From assembly GCA_001661245.1 (NCBI GenBank), contig KV454011.1, positions 1,906,135 through 1,970,134 of the forward strand: DNA of 64,000 nt, read 5' to 3'. The notes under the pieces are model-generated. The model was not told where the DNA came from, made no database searches, and saw only the letters and a list, made by a program, of their open reading frames with translations. Positions 51,180-61,845 of this stretch are shown here, in pieces. How positions within the stretch are numbered: position 1 is the stretch's first letter; every line of letters starts with the position of its first letter. The translations under genes and the position numbers were made by a program. The stretch comes from Pachysolen tannophilus NRRL Y-2460. Taxonomy: Eukaryota; Ascomycota; Pichiomycetes; Alaninales; Pachysolenaceae.

Positions 51180-52187
51180 ATGTCAGCAGTTTTTGAGCGG
51201 GGACAAGATTTGAAGCAAAGAGGTAATGATGCTTTTGCAAAGGGCAAATTTAAGGAAGCTGCGGAATTGTATGGTCATGCGATCAAGATTATAGAAGATA
51301 ACCCTGTATTATACTCAAACAGATCGATTTGTTTTATAAGATTACAAGAATATGATAATGCTTTGAGAGATTGTAATCAAGGACTACGATTAGTTTGTCA
51401 AGACCAGCAAGGTGATAGTAAAAGCACAAAGATCAAGCTACTATATAGGAAAGGGTTAGCGTTGATTAATTTGAAGAGGTTGCAAGAAGCTCAAGAATGT
51501 CTTGAAGAAGGGTTGAATTTGGATAAGAATAATACCGCTATTAAAAACGAATTACTGAAGTTACACGGAGATAGAGGGAAGTATGGAATTCAAACCAAGA
51601 AACTTAAGAGAGATACTGTATTAAACTCTGGATTGTTGAAAATACCTATAGTGGAAGTTGATAGGATTCCTATTGAATTTACTCCAAATTATAATCGACA
51701 TGAGGAAATTTCCCGGAAAAAATTAGAAGAAATGGATACTAAAGATTATTCTGAAGAAACACACAATGACTTGGAAAATTCAAAATTAAATTCAAAATAC
51801 TTGAATAAATTGACTCCTAGTATTTTATCTTCGATAACATTGTGTTCATTTCAAGATTATCTTCATATAGAGAAAATACAAATTGTAAATTACTTATTTT
51901 CAAAAGATCCATTGATATATAAGGATATTTTCAATAATCATTCAAGAAGTGGTATTGATGATATTTTTTTAAAATTCTTTTTAGACTGTATTAAATATCG
52001 CTTATCAATGAAGAATACAATTGATGAAAAATTAAAAATTATACAATATTTGAAAATCTTCACCGAATGCCGTCGTTTTAATTTATCCAAATTAATGTTA
52101 AGTAATCATCTTATAGATGAAGTTTTTGGATTAATAAAAGATCCCGCAATAACAGAGTCTGACGCTTTGCTAAAATCCTGGAGATAA
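51180..52187 (+). CDS. TPR protein with RPAP3/SPAG1-like C-terminal domain
   Basis: The N-terminal 150 residues form three TPR units (FERGQDLKQRGNDAFAKGKF, KEAAELYGHAIKIIEDNP, LYSNRSICFIRLQEYDNALR, RKGLALINLKRLQEAQECLE). The Lys and Asn positions (GNDAF, NRS, RKG) fit the two-carboxylate clamp that holds the EEVD tail of Hsp90/Hsp70. After a linker, the C-terminal domain (about 215-325) resembles RPAP3_C: LNKLTPSILSSITL, a middle FLKFFLDCIKY, and KIIQYLKIFTECRRFNLSKL then MLSNHLIDEVFGLI. That architecture points to an R2TP-type Hsp90 co-chaperone. S. cerevisiae Tah1 keeps only the TPRs (111 residues), so a full RPAP3-like form here would be the longer ancestral type. I do not assign a symbol. 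The ATG at 51180 follows a long T-rich leader. Confidence 0.72.
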   Translation: MSAVFERGQDLKQRGNDAFAKGKFKEAAELYGHAIKIIEDNPVLYSNRSICFIRLQEYDNALRDCNQGLRLVCQDQQGDSKSTKIKLLYRKGLALINLKRLQEAQECLEEGLNLDKNNTAIKNELLKLHGDRGKYGIQTKKLKRDTVLNSGLLKIPIVEVDRIPIEFTPNYNRHEEISRKKLEEMDTKDYSEETHNDLENSKLNSKYLNKLTPSILSSITLCSFQDYLHIEKIQIVNYLFSKDPLIYKDIFNNHSRSGIDDIFLKFFLDCIKYRLSMKNTIDEKLKIIQYLKIFTECRRFNLSKLMLSNHLIDEVFGLIKDPAITESDALLKSWR

Positions 52188-52441
52188 TGCAATTTTTGTA
52201 AATAAGAAAAGTAATAATTGTTAAAAGAATAAATTATAAACTATATTAAATTAATTATAAATCAAATAAACATAAACCTTTTTAATCATTTTATAAATAT
52301 ATATATGTATATCTATATATATTTCATCAAAGATAACCCTCAACAAAAAAAAAAATAAAATAAAAATAAATTTCGAAACGATGCTTAAAACAACCACAGA
52401 GATAAAATGCGCTTAATTTTCTTTTTAAACTATCTTTACTT

Positions 52442-55400
52442 TCAGCTTAAATATTTTGGCTTTCTGTAACCACGTAGTCCCTTACGTGGATTAACTTGGG
52501 TATCTGGCTGGACAAATACAAGTAATGTCTCCGGCAAATATTCAACTAAAGATATATCAAATGTTTTATCCAATAATATAGGAACGACAATTATCGAAGA
52601 TAATAAAATCAGCATTATCAAGAAAATTAAAGAGTAAAAATATACTGTCATGGTTCTTTTCCTTCTTTGTTTCAAAGAAAATATTTGAGGACGAATTAAT
52701 CTCCCTGGTTTCAACCATAATAACATCAATGAATGAAACCTATCAATATATGGAATAAGCAAAATTGGCAATTGTATGAACAAGATGAAATGACAAAGGA
52801 AAAAATCGCCAGCAAACATACTCATTTCAATTACTTTGCAAATATATTCTCTTACTGGTTGAGTCAAAATATTCCATCCAAGACCAGCAGATGCCCATTT
52901 TCCGGACCACCAAGCATAATTTGTACTATCGTATTTCATCTCACGAGTGAGGAAAATTTGTGTAATCAATTTGAAAAATAAACTTTGAATCAATATTGTG
53001 TCACATAAACCTAAAACAGATGTTGCAAAATCCCAATTCTGACAAAGCCATAGAAATTCAAAAAATGCAACATGATTCAAAATTGAAAAAGAGTGAGCAA
53101 AAAGTGCTAATAATGACGGGAAACCACTATATAAAAATGTTAAGATCGGTCCAAAAAGAGCTGAAATTATAAATAATGCCAAAAGCAAGGCCATGTTAAG
53201 TGCAATTGGTCCAAAAGAACAAAATAATATTCTTAAAACAGTATTTGCAGGCATGCTTCCACGAACATCATTTTGAGAATTCGCAAAAAAATATGCTAGG
53301 GAAACAAAAAAAGTCATTATCAAATGTGGTATAGTTTGAGAAAGAAGTAAATTAAAGGCGGATGGTTTTCTAAAATCAGGTGTTGGTTTCTCCAATGCTC
53401 TTTTTTTAACTTTACGTTTTGAACCAGTAAGTTGAGTTCTAGTACTTCTGACATATCCATTCCAGTTATCTTTATTATATCTTGAACTCCCTGCTGATAG
53501 CCATCCAAGAAAGTTTTTATAATCAAGGAAAAATTCACACCACAAAAATTGATTTGGATTGAATAAAAATGGTGAAATACACAATGCACCAATTGTTGCC
53601 CATAAATATAGTAACGACGGTTTCCACATACTGATGGAGCTGTAAATTAACATACAGATGGCTGTTGCCCCAAAATATAAACTTTCCGTTGCAAATCTTG
53701 TGTACAATACAGAAAATGGAACTCTGACGGTTGCAAAACCTCGACCTGTTGCAATATAACGCGCGCCTCCAATAGCAAGATCATTAATTAACGACTGAGC
53801 ATAAATTTTACACACAAACACTTCGAATAACGGAGAACACGAAGCAAAATGCTTAGCAAAACGAGTCAAAGCTCTCCATATACCTCTTTCAGTCAATTCT
53901 TGAACACACAAAGGAACAAATGAAATTGCAAAAACCATTGAAATCGACAAGATACAACGTTGGAGCCATTCAACAACCGGGATTAAGTTCAAACAGCCAG
54001 GCGGTCTTCTAGCATCTGTGATTGGCCTATTTTTATCATATTCACAAATGACGGAATCATGCGTCAATGCAGCCATGTTAATACAGACCAAAAGGAACAG
54101 TTTGATCGATAAAAGGATGAAAACATTGTTCAAATGGAAACCTGGATGAGCATAATAAAAAGATAAAAATCTATCAACTGGTAATTGCGTTCCTAAATAG
54201 AAATATTCACGTGAAAGCATTTGTTCACCCATTCCTGCACCAATCTTGGTAGTGAAATTCAAAATAGATCCAAACCCAAGATCACGTCCTTTACCACATT
54301 GCATATATTCACAATGCTTAATACGCCCACCACGAATCATCGCATTCATACCCGCATATATATCTTCATTTAAATGTAAACCTTTTTGAGCTTTTGAAAC
54401 ACCACCTCGAGTCGTCATGAAGACGCTATTCAAGAAATCTGGATGTCCATAATGAAGCTTTCCACCAATATGGGCTAAAGTTCTGGCAAATAAAGTACCA
54501 AATGTTTGTTCTTTACCTGCTGCAACGTCCCCTAAAACTCCAATATTTTCAGAGAAAATATATTCTCTAGTACCAATAATGGCAACAGGATTATTATAGT
54601 TTCCAACAAAGTTATTATCAGTGTAAGGATCTGTTGGGACTGAGGATTCTTCAAATTCAGCCAATACATTTCTAATTTTCAAACACTCTTCAAGGTAATT
54701 GTCTTGATTAGCGTCAATTAATTGAATGTATTCACCACGACAAAATATCACAGAGTGGTTTTGGTTATCACTTTTACCATCACCAAGAATAGGATTACCA
54801 GAAAGTTTGATACGGTATTTTGGTTTTCTTTGACCATTTTCAGTAATTTCACAACTACCGTCAATAAGACAAGAATAGAAATTAACCTCACCAGTTTCCT
54901 GAATAATTTCTTCTTCAAGATAAGAAATTTGTAATTCAGGGTAAGCACGTAATATGAAATCTTTATCTTCCTGTTCTGCAGTGAAAAATTCGTTCAATCT
55001 TTGCATCGAAACAATTATTCTAAACTTTCTTAAAGCCATAATGGATGCAGATTCTAATTTTTTATGTTCACTATTATCAAAATCTTTCAAGTTTGGATTC
55101 TCAACGTCAAATAAAAGTTTGATAGCACGAGAGTAGTTCATAAACCCTGAAATTGTTCTGTAAAGAGTTTGAGAACGTAAAGAGGCCCAAATACGAGTTC
55201 TCAAGATATATTCAGGGGAAGAAGACTTGAAACCAACACAATAATATGCCAAATCGTCAAATTTTAATACCGAATCTTCTTCTGAAATTGTAGCAGAGTC
55301 ACCAATTTCATGAGATAACAGTTTGGTATCTTGAACAAAATTCTCCCATTCTGAGGGATGAAGCTGCTTGAGATATTCTAATAATGTGACATGAGAATAT

Positions 55401-57984
55401 TTATCTTCTTCTCTAATAATTTCTTTCAAAGACAACGTAATTTTCTCAGAATAATGTGGAATTAATACAGAGAAAGTAGGCATTGACTTTGTTGAAGTAG
55501 CTTCGGGCATTGGTGTAGATAGAGATTGAGCAAAAAATGTAATTCTCCTTTGTGCCTCGGTTTGTGATTCAAATATTGAGGATTTCATAAATTGATCTTC
55601 TTGTGAAACAAAAAAATTAGGTTCTTTTAAAACACCTTCTCCAGTATCGGTTTCAATTGTTTGTTGATATATTAAGCGTTGAACAACATCAACAGATAAT
55701 AAATGTTCACGATACATAGAGATAATAATCGAATTCCAAACTTGTGAAACCAAATATTTGGCCTTAATATTACGATCCGAGTTGGAAGCAATGATCTTGG
55801 AAAAAATTCTCTTTGGTAAACGTGAAAAGATATTACGCCATGGGGTCCAAATTGAAACTCCAATGTAAAAAGAACGACAGACAGAAAATAAAGTATTGGA
55901 AATGATATACCACAAATAAGTATCAAGGAAAAATAAAATGATATCTGTGAAATACATTAATGCCAAAAGAATCCATGGTTGGTATGAACAAAACAATGAA
56001 CCAAAATAGACCTCTCCAATACATCTTCTAATTTGCATTGTACTCAATTCTCTTATTGGATCACGGAGCGAAAGCGTTAAGAAAAAATATGACTCGGTAA
56101 ATTTTGCAGAAAATACCAAGACCCAAAGACTCCATGATGATAAAGAATTCCTGCCATGTAATTTATATACCGAACCTGTGAAATATCTACTTGCCAAAAA
56201 TGATCTTTCATCTCTATTGAGATAACTAATACCGAATAAACCACCTAATGGAGTTATCGAGAAATAGATAACCGTGAAAAGTGAGAAAACAAATTGGGCA
56301 ATGGCAATGGTTAAACACTCAAAACTTGAATCATCCAAATCACGAAAAAGGAAAATATAAATTGAAGGAGACGTATTCAAGATTAAAATGAAAAAAAGGA
56401 AAAATAATTTTTTAGTCAAAGGTTCAGCTCCAGGCCATTTTCTTGGAACAAATACGTATTCAGCTAAAGTGGCAACGATATTGATAAAAGTGGAAAGTGA
56501 TCCTGCTAAAGAAATTGCAGAAAGTGTTGCCTGCATAGTTGGCGGATTATTAAGAGCCTGTTTGTAATTTTTTGTATAAAGGGTTGGAGAATTAAAAACT
56601 GTATAATACCAGAAAACTGATATATGAATGATCCATATACGATTAAAATTTGTAATTAAATGGAGCCAGGTCCTTGTTTCATGAAAAGTCTTATAAAAAG
56701 CTTTTTCCCATAAAATGTCCTTCATATAGATATAACGCTGAGTTGGTGGAATGGACATAAATTTTGTCTTACGATCTTTCAAGACAATTTTTTCTAAACC
56801 TTTTCTATACCAAAATAATTGATTCATATCATCGTATCCAATTGTTGAAGAATGATCTTTATCGCAACGAACGTAAGCGCCATCTACCAAATCATATGTT
56901 TGGTCACGATAAAACTCATATAATGGAGTAATAACATGATCCAAAAACCCATCTGGCGATGCCTGTTCAATTTTTGCACTAAAATCCAAAGAATAGAAAT
57001 AATCGTTGCAACATTTGAAAATAAAACAAATACATTCTGGCATAAATCTTATATTATTTGCTTCACCCCAAATCAAAAGGTACAAAGCGATTTGTACAAC
57101 ACAATCTAATGCTGATAAGGAATTCATATTTTGAGACCACCTTTTTTCTGATTCTTGTAATGACAATACGTCTTCTTTTGTGATATTTTGTGATCTCATA
57201 TAATCTTTTGTTGGAGTACCATCCAGCTTAGCGTTTTTATATCCAATTGTGTCATCAATATCTAATTGTGAAGCAAAATACCATTTCCTAAAATTTGAAT
57301 TTAATCCGCCAATATAATCTGCATGTAAGGATCTTAGCGCTAGTATTGGTCCCATTCTTGAAGCTCTTGAATCTAATAGTTTTAAAAGATAATCAAACAT
57401 ATTTCTAGTGTTATCCAATTGGAAACCAAATACGTCTGTCAATTGTATGAATATTGCTTCAATTTCCATTCTAGTTATTGGGATGCATTCAGGGGGATTC
57501 CATGATGGATAGGGATCATAATAATTATCAAATGCATCATAAATTCCTCTTTCCTTAAAAGCTTCACCTTCGACTTTTTGATCGGCACCAAATTTTTTAC
57601 TTGCATAAAGATTTCTAACTTTACCCAAATCATTCCAATGACTTGTATTAATAAAAGGTGTATTAAAAGCGCTAAATGGCAAGGCGCTTTTTTCTGTAAA
57701 AGCTGAATTAAACCCAGTTCCATGGAGATCATTTATATTAAATGCTTTAAAAATGGGTAAAAGTTAGTAAAAGAGGAAAATCCAACAAATCAGCCTATCC
57801 GCCTACTGAGGTAATTCTTACTAGAAGTTGTTGATTTAGGGTTATTTTGATATTCCGGTGAATCAGTATACCTCGTTGAAGAATCATCTGAAAATTCTTC
57901 CTTCTCATGTTGATTGGAAACCAATGGACCATCGCTGATCCCAAAAGGTTCACCATTCGAATTCTTTGATTTTTCATTATTCAT
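52442..57984 (-). CDS. FKS-family 1,3-beta-glucan synthase (FKS3/GSL-like paralogue); exons 57984-57822 and 57744-52442
   Basis: Large plasma-membrane glycosyltransferase that makes 1,3-beta-glucan from UDP-glucose. A 54-codon first exon (MNNEKSKNSNGEPF) is joined across a 77-nt intron to the long exon, giving 1821 residues. Membrane bundles flank the central cytosolic catalytic region; recognisable blocks include GEANNIRFMPECICFIFKC, hot-spot 1 FLTLSLRDP (609-617, wild-type-like), RTRIWASLRSQTLYRTISGF, NQDNYLEECLKIRNVLAEFE and YGHPDFLNSVFMTTRGGVSK. The hot-spot 2 equivalent reads EWLQRCIL (1313-1320) instead of the D-W-[VI]-R-R-Y-T-L of main FKS1 proteins, and the N-terminal disordered region is short. 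Both suggest a secondary paralogue such as FKS3 or GSL1/GSL2 rather than the major FKS1. The codon that begins the long ORF is TTG, so the intron is needed for a proper start. Confidence 0.9.
57745..57821 (-). other. Predicted FKS intron (77 nt)
   Basis: On the minus strand: donor GTAAGA at 57821, branch TACTAAC at 57769-57763, acceptor AAAG at 57745. Exon 1 ends in phase 1 (residue S54, then A), and A+CA gives Thr followed by FNINDLHGTGFNSAF, in frame with the long ORF. Without splicing, translation from the 57984 ATG stops after 64 codons. Confidence 0.8.
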
Positions 57985-58948
57985 TTTTTCCTTAATTTCT
58001 AATCTTTTTTTTTTTAAAAAAAAAACTTATCACCTTAATGATAACAACAATTCAAAACAAATTAAAAAAGCACTTAATGATTAATAGGCTTAAAGGCAAA
58101 ACAAAAGGACACTTGTTAGAATAATTCTAAAATTTGTAGACTTCAAAAACAACAAAGTTGTCAAGCTATTATTTAACCGCCATTGGTATCAAGGTATTCC
58201 TCACTTTAAACAAAGAAAAAACAAAAAAACAATTTTTAAACAAATAAAAAAATAATATGCAATCAATCTTTCCTTTCAATTGGATTTCTTTTAGGTTTTA
58301 ATTCCTATTACTTATAGAGCTTTTATTTGAAATCTGATTTTGGTTAAGAAAAGATGAAAGACAAGTTTTGAATCTGATTTTAGTTATCTGGTCTTCTATT
58401 TGTGTAACAGCGCTTAAAAATAAATACATTTTTTTTGTTGTACCAAAATCTCAAATTCTTTTTTTCTCTTCAGCCGCACATCGAGGGAGTGCCGAGGGAC
58501 CTCCGAGGGCGCACTATAGGAGTGCCTAGAAGTTTCAGTATTTTTTTTCACTTGCATTATTTACAGACGTTAGTTATGTTTAGTCCCAATTAACTATTAA
58601 CATTAGTTAAGTAATTAAATCTAGTAGATGGGACTCATCTCCTCGTTTTCAAATAATCAATAGCTTTTACTTATACAAACTTTCAATTAAAATTAAATAG
58701 TAAAAAAAATTAAGATATTATTAAAATAAAATGATTATTATCAAGCAAAGCTAAAATAAAAGAAAAAGAAGAAGACATTAACAACAATAATAATAATTAA
58801 AGGATTAAAAGCATTAAAATAGTAAGAAGAAATTACATACGTTTCTCATCAATAATAGTGAAGCAAGGGCGTAAAAAAAAGTAAAGAAAATTAATAAATA
58901 AATAATATGCTTTTTTTTTCAATTTTTTTTNTTTTTTTTTTTTTTCTC
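57985..58948. promoter_or_regulatory. FKS promoter / YTP1 3' flank
   Basis: About 960 bp. Most is AT-rich, with an isolated N at 58931 in a T run. A GC-rich patch at 58473-58535 holds three CGAGGG copies and one GCCTAGAAGT box; an inverted AGTGC/GCACT pair (58488-58515) brackets two of them. No gene is seen. Confidence 0.55.
58482..58509 (+). promoter_or_regulatory. Three CGAGGG boxes at 11-bp spacing
   Basis: CGAGGG occurs at 58482, 58493 and 58504, exactly one DNA turn apart, about 500 bp upstream of the FKS ATG. Such helically phased GC-rich hexamers in AT-rich DNA look like a zinc-finger or zinc-cluster binding array. The factor is unknown to me. Confidence 0.5.
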
Positions 58949-60889
58949 CTATAACTTTTTCATTTTATCTTTAACAGCAAAGAGGAACATAATCCATCCC
59001 ATTAAAAGTGTAACACATCCAATACTAACATTGAGAGTGAACATTTCTGTGAAACCCCTATATTCCAATGCTTGAACAATAGGATCAGTACTTTCCATGA
59101 AAACCAGACCACCAGCCAATAGTGCAAAACTTGTAAATAGCTCTGTAAAAGGTCTTGAAGGTTTGAAATAATCTTCAGCATCATTGTAAGGCCAAAAAGT
59201 CAACAAGACAAAAGTGAAAAGTCTGAAAAATGAACCATAGGATAAAAGAGATCCCCATTGAACATGAATACTTGTCGATAAAGCAGACAGCTGGGCATGA
59301 CGAGACATCAATAAACCAGTGAAAAAAATAGTGAATGCAGGAAATGGATTTAATGAATACCCTGGAGTGCATGTCTTGATTATGGAAGGATCAATTCTCA
59401 TTGAAGACTCGTTTACTCTGCTGATTGCCAGCATGAATTTGTTCCGTCTCCATGAATTTAATTTAACTTCAGTAATGACTCCACATAATCCACAACCAAT
59501 ATACATGAAGGCAATAGAAACATGTTGTAAATCTTTCAGAGTCCAAGCACCTCCGGCTGCGGCAAGATGCTCCAAGAAAATATTTGTTGAACCATAAAAT
59601 AAAATTAAGGAACTTTCAATCATTTCCATTGTGAGCATACCTGAAATTGGTTGAAATCTGAGATAAATTGAGCTAGGATGCTCATATTTAGAGATAAAAG
59701 AATGATTCCATGCAAGTCCACATTTTTCAAAACCACCACAATACCTTGCCAATGACAAAACACCTAACAGAAAGAAAACTCCACCTTTAATGAAGTGTGC
59801 TAATAAATTGAAAACAGTACCATTTAATCCCAATAAATTCAATACAGCAACACCTGTGATTGTATAAATATAGAGATAAATCAAATTCATATAATTTAAC
59901 AATGCAAATGCAAAATTTGCAATGTGGTCAAAGGCACCAACAATTCTAGTAACATGTTGGTTCTGGAAAATTTTATTGAATAACGCATCTCTTTCAACGG
60001 ATAATTTAGACCTTGCTGCATGTTGTTGCATTTTGAAACCACCTTCGTTTTCTGCGAATGTGACTGCATCAGCACCTGCATCCAAATCTAAAGAATCATC
60101 TCTTGGAGAATGAGAACTACCATCATTAGCAGTAGTAGTAGCATCACCGACGTCACCGATACCTCCATGCAGATGTTGAGCATCATCTGAAAATAAAGTT
60201 GAAGCGGGGGATTCACACTCATTTCTGGATATATCGTTTAGTGGAATGAACGTATTTGACATAGTTGATGACAAGTCATAATACTTGCTTGTATTGTTAC
60301 CCCCATTAATCCATTTAGTAGCAAATCTAACTAGGGCAGCAAAATAGTGAACTGTTACAAGGAAAAATAAAATAACCCCCATTTTGCCATAACAATTTTT
60401 TGGGTACAAATCTTCAACATTGGTAATAAAAGTCATGTAACAAAACAATGAAATAACCATCATGATGAAATTTAAAGTCAAAGAAGGAATATACCAATTT
60501 GAATTTATATTATCTAAGACCAAGCAAATTGGGTATACAAAGATTAATGAAACCAACACAAGACCAAAATGAACAAGTAATTGTCCTCTATAAGATGAAT
60601 TGACTGTGAAATAGGTGGTAGTATTATACGCTTCCCAATATAATCTTTCCGCTTCTGTTAGCTTAGTGTCCAAGATAGGAACACCATGCAGATGCTTTTC
60701 TTCATGGGCCACCGGTATTATCTCGCCGGAGCTCTCCGATGACGCTAAAGATGAGGTCGAAGTAGTCACAGAAGTCTCATCATCTGTATCCGCAGCCATG
60801 TCCATATCCATATCCATACATCTCGTCACCCCTAAAAATATAAACAAAGACAAAAATAAAAAAATTAAGCGCTCATGTGAAAATCTCAT
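58949..60889 (-). CDS. YTP1: YTP1-like multi-spanning membrane protein (DUF2427/Ytp1)
   Basis: Fungal membrane protein of unknown activity; the family was noted for weak similarity to mitochondrial electron-transport proteins. An N-terminal signal peptide (MRFSHERLIFLFLSLFIFLG) is followed by a Met/Asp repeat MDMDMDMA and a Ser-rich segment. The DUF2427 region (about residues 75-190) has four membrane spans around YRGQLLVHFGLVLVSLIFV and NCYGKMGVILFFLVTVHYFA. After a polar Ser/Asp linker, the Ytp1 domain (about 300-640) begins VTRIVGAFDHIANFAFALLN and includes LLAHFIKGGVFFLLGVLSLA, ARYCGGFEKCGLAWN and IHVQWGSLLSYGSFFRLFTF. It has about eleven membrane spans. At 646 residues it exceeds S. cerevisiae Ytp1 (459) because of the linker. 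Confidence 0.87.
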   Translation of the reverse strand: MRFSHERLIFLFLSLFIFLGVTRCMDMDMDMAADTDDETSVTTSTSSLASSESSGEIIPVAHEEKHLHGVPILDTKLTEAERLYWEAYNTTTYFTVNSSYRGQLLVHFGLVLVSLIFVYPICLVLDNINSNWYIPSLTLNFIMMVISLFCYMTFITNVEDLYPKNCYGKMGVILFFLVTVHYFAALVRFATKWINGGNNTSKYYDLSSTMSNTFIPLNDISRNECESPASTLFSDDAQHLHGGIGDVGDATTTANDGSSHSPRDDSLDLDAGADAVTFAENEGGFKMQQHAARSKLSVERDALFNKIFQNQHVTRIVGAFDHIANFAFALLNYMNLIYLYIYTITGVAVLNLLGLNGTVFNLLAHFIKGGVFFLLGVLSLARYCGGFEKCGLAWNHSFISKYEHPSSIYLRFQPISGMLTMEMIESSLILFYGSTNIFLEHLAAAGGAWTLKDLQHVSIAFMYIGCGLCGVITEVKLNSWRRNKFMLAISRVNESSMRIDPSIIKTCTPGYSLNPFPAFTIFFTGLLMSRHAQLSALSTSIHVQWGSLLSYGSFFRLFTFVLLTFWPYNDAEDYFKPSRPFTELFTSFALLAGGLVFMESTDPIVQALEYRGFTEMFTLNVSIGCVTLLMGWIMFLFAVKDKMKKL

Positions 60890-61319
60890 CTTGCAAAGTG
60901 AGTTTTATATTATATCGATATAAACAAGTCAAATCTCTTTTGTGATAACAATACTAGTCTGCTTTCAAACGGCAATTGCAATTGACTAAACTCAATATGA
61001 ATAAATAAATAAATATCAATCAATATGTGAATATAAATATATAAATATATTTATATATATTTATATATATGTTTCTTTGTTAAAAAGAAACAACGACTAA
61101 TTCTATAAACTTGACTAGCCGTCCAAAAAAACAAAAAAAAAAAAAAAAAATCTATATGGTGATTTTTCTCAATTATTTATAAATAAATCAAATTTACTAA
61201 AAAAATAATATTATTTAATATATATGTTACAATTGAGAGTACAAAAGAAATGAAACATAATTATTAATTGAGTATTATTATTACCTTACTTATTCTTCTT
61301 ATAAATGTATTTTAGATTT

Positions 61320-61357
<38 letters not shown>

Positions 61358-61372
61358 AATTTTTTGGCTAAG

Positions 61373-61408
61373 GCTGCTAATTTCCGAATTCCGGTCACAA
61401 GCCGTTAC
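61373..61408 (+). repeat. Left copy of segment repeated across gap
   Basis: This 36-bp stretch starting GCTGCTAATTTCCGAATTCC and ending AAGCCGTTAC matches 61811-61845 except for one substitution and one extra G. It abuts the gap. Confidence 0.9.
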
Positions 61409-61773
61409 NNNNNNNNNNNNNNNNNNNNNNNNNNNNNNNNNNNNNNNNNNNNNNNNNNNNNNNNNNNNNNNNNNNNNNNNNNNNNNNNNNNNNNNNNNNN
61501 NNNNNNNNNNNNNNNNNNNNNNNNNNNNNNNNNNNNNNNNNNNNNNNNNNNNNNNNNNNNNNNNNNNNNNNNNNNNNNNNNNNNNNNNNNNNNNNNNNNN
61601 NNNNNNNNNNNNNNNNNNNNNNNNNNNNNNNNNNNNNNNNNNNNNNNNNNNNNNNNNNNNNNNNNNNNNNNNNNNNNNNNNNNNNNNNNNNNNNNNNNNN
61701 NNNNNNNNNNNNNNNNNNNNNNNNNNNNNNNNNNNNNNNNNNNNNNNNNNNNNNNNNNNNNNNNNNNNNNNNN
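61409..61773. other. Assembly gap (365 N)
   Basis: Run of N with a poly-T tract plus the same 35-36 bp sequence on both sides, which suggests overlapping contig ends rather than missing DNA. Confidence 0.97.
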
Positions 61774-61810
61774 TTTTTTTTTTTTTTTTTATTTTATTTT
61801 TTTTGCTTAT

Positions 61811-61845
61811 GCTGCTTATTTCCGAATTCCGTCACAAGCCGTTAC
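61811..61845 (+). repeat. Right copy of segment repeated across gap
   Basis: Begins GCTGCTTATTTCCGAATTCC and ends AAGCCGTTAC, then continues as unique sequence GCTGGTC. It is also preceded by a T run, like the left copy. Confidence 0.9.
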
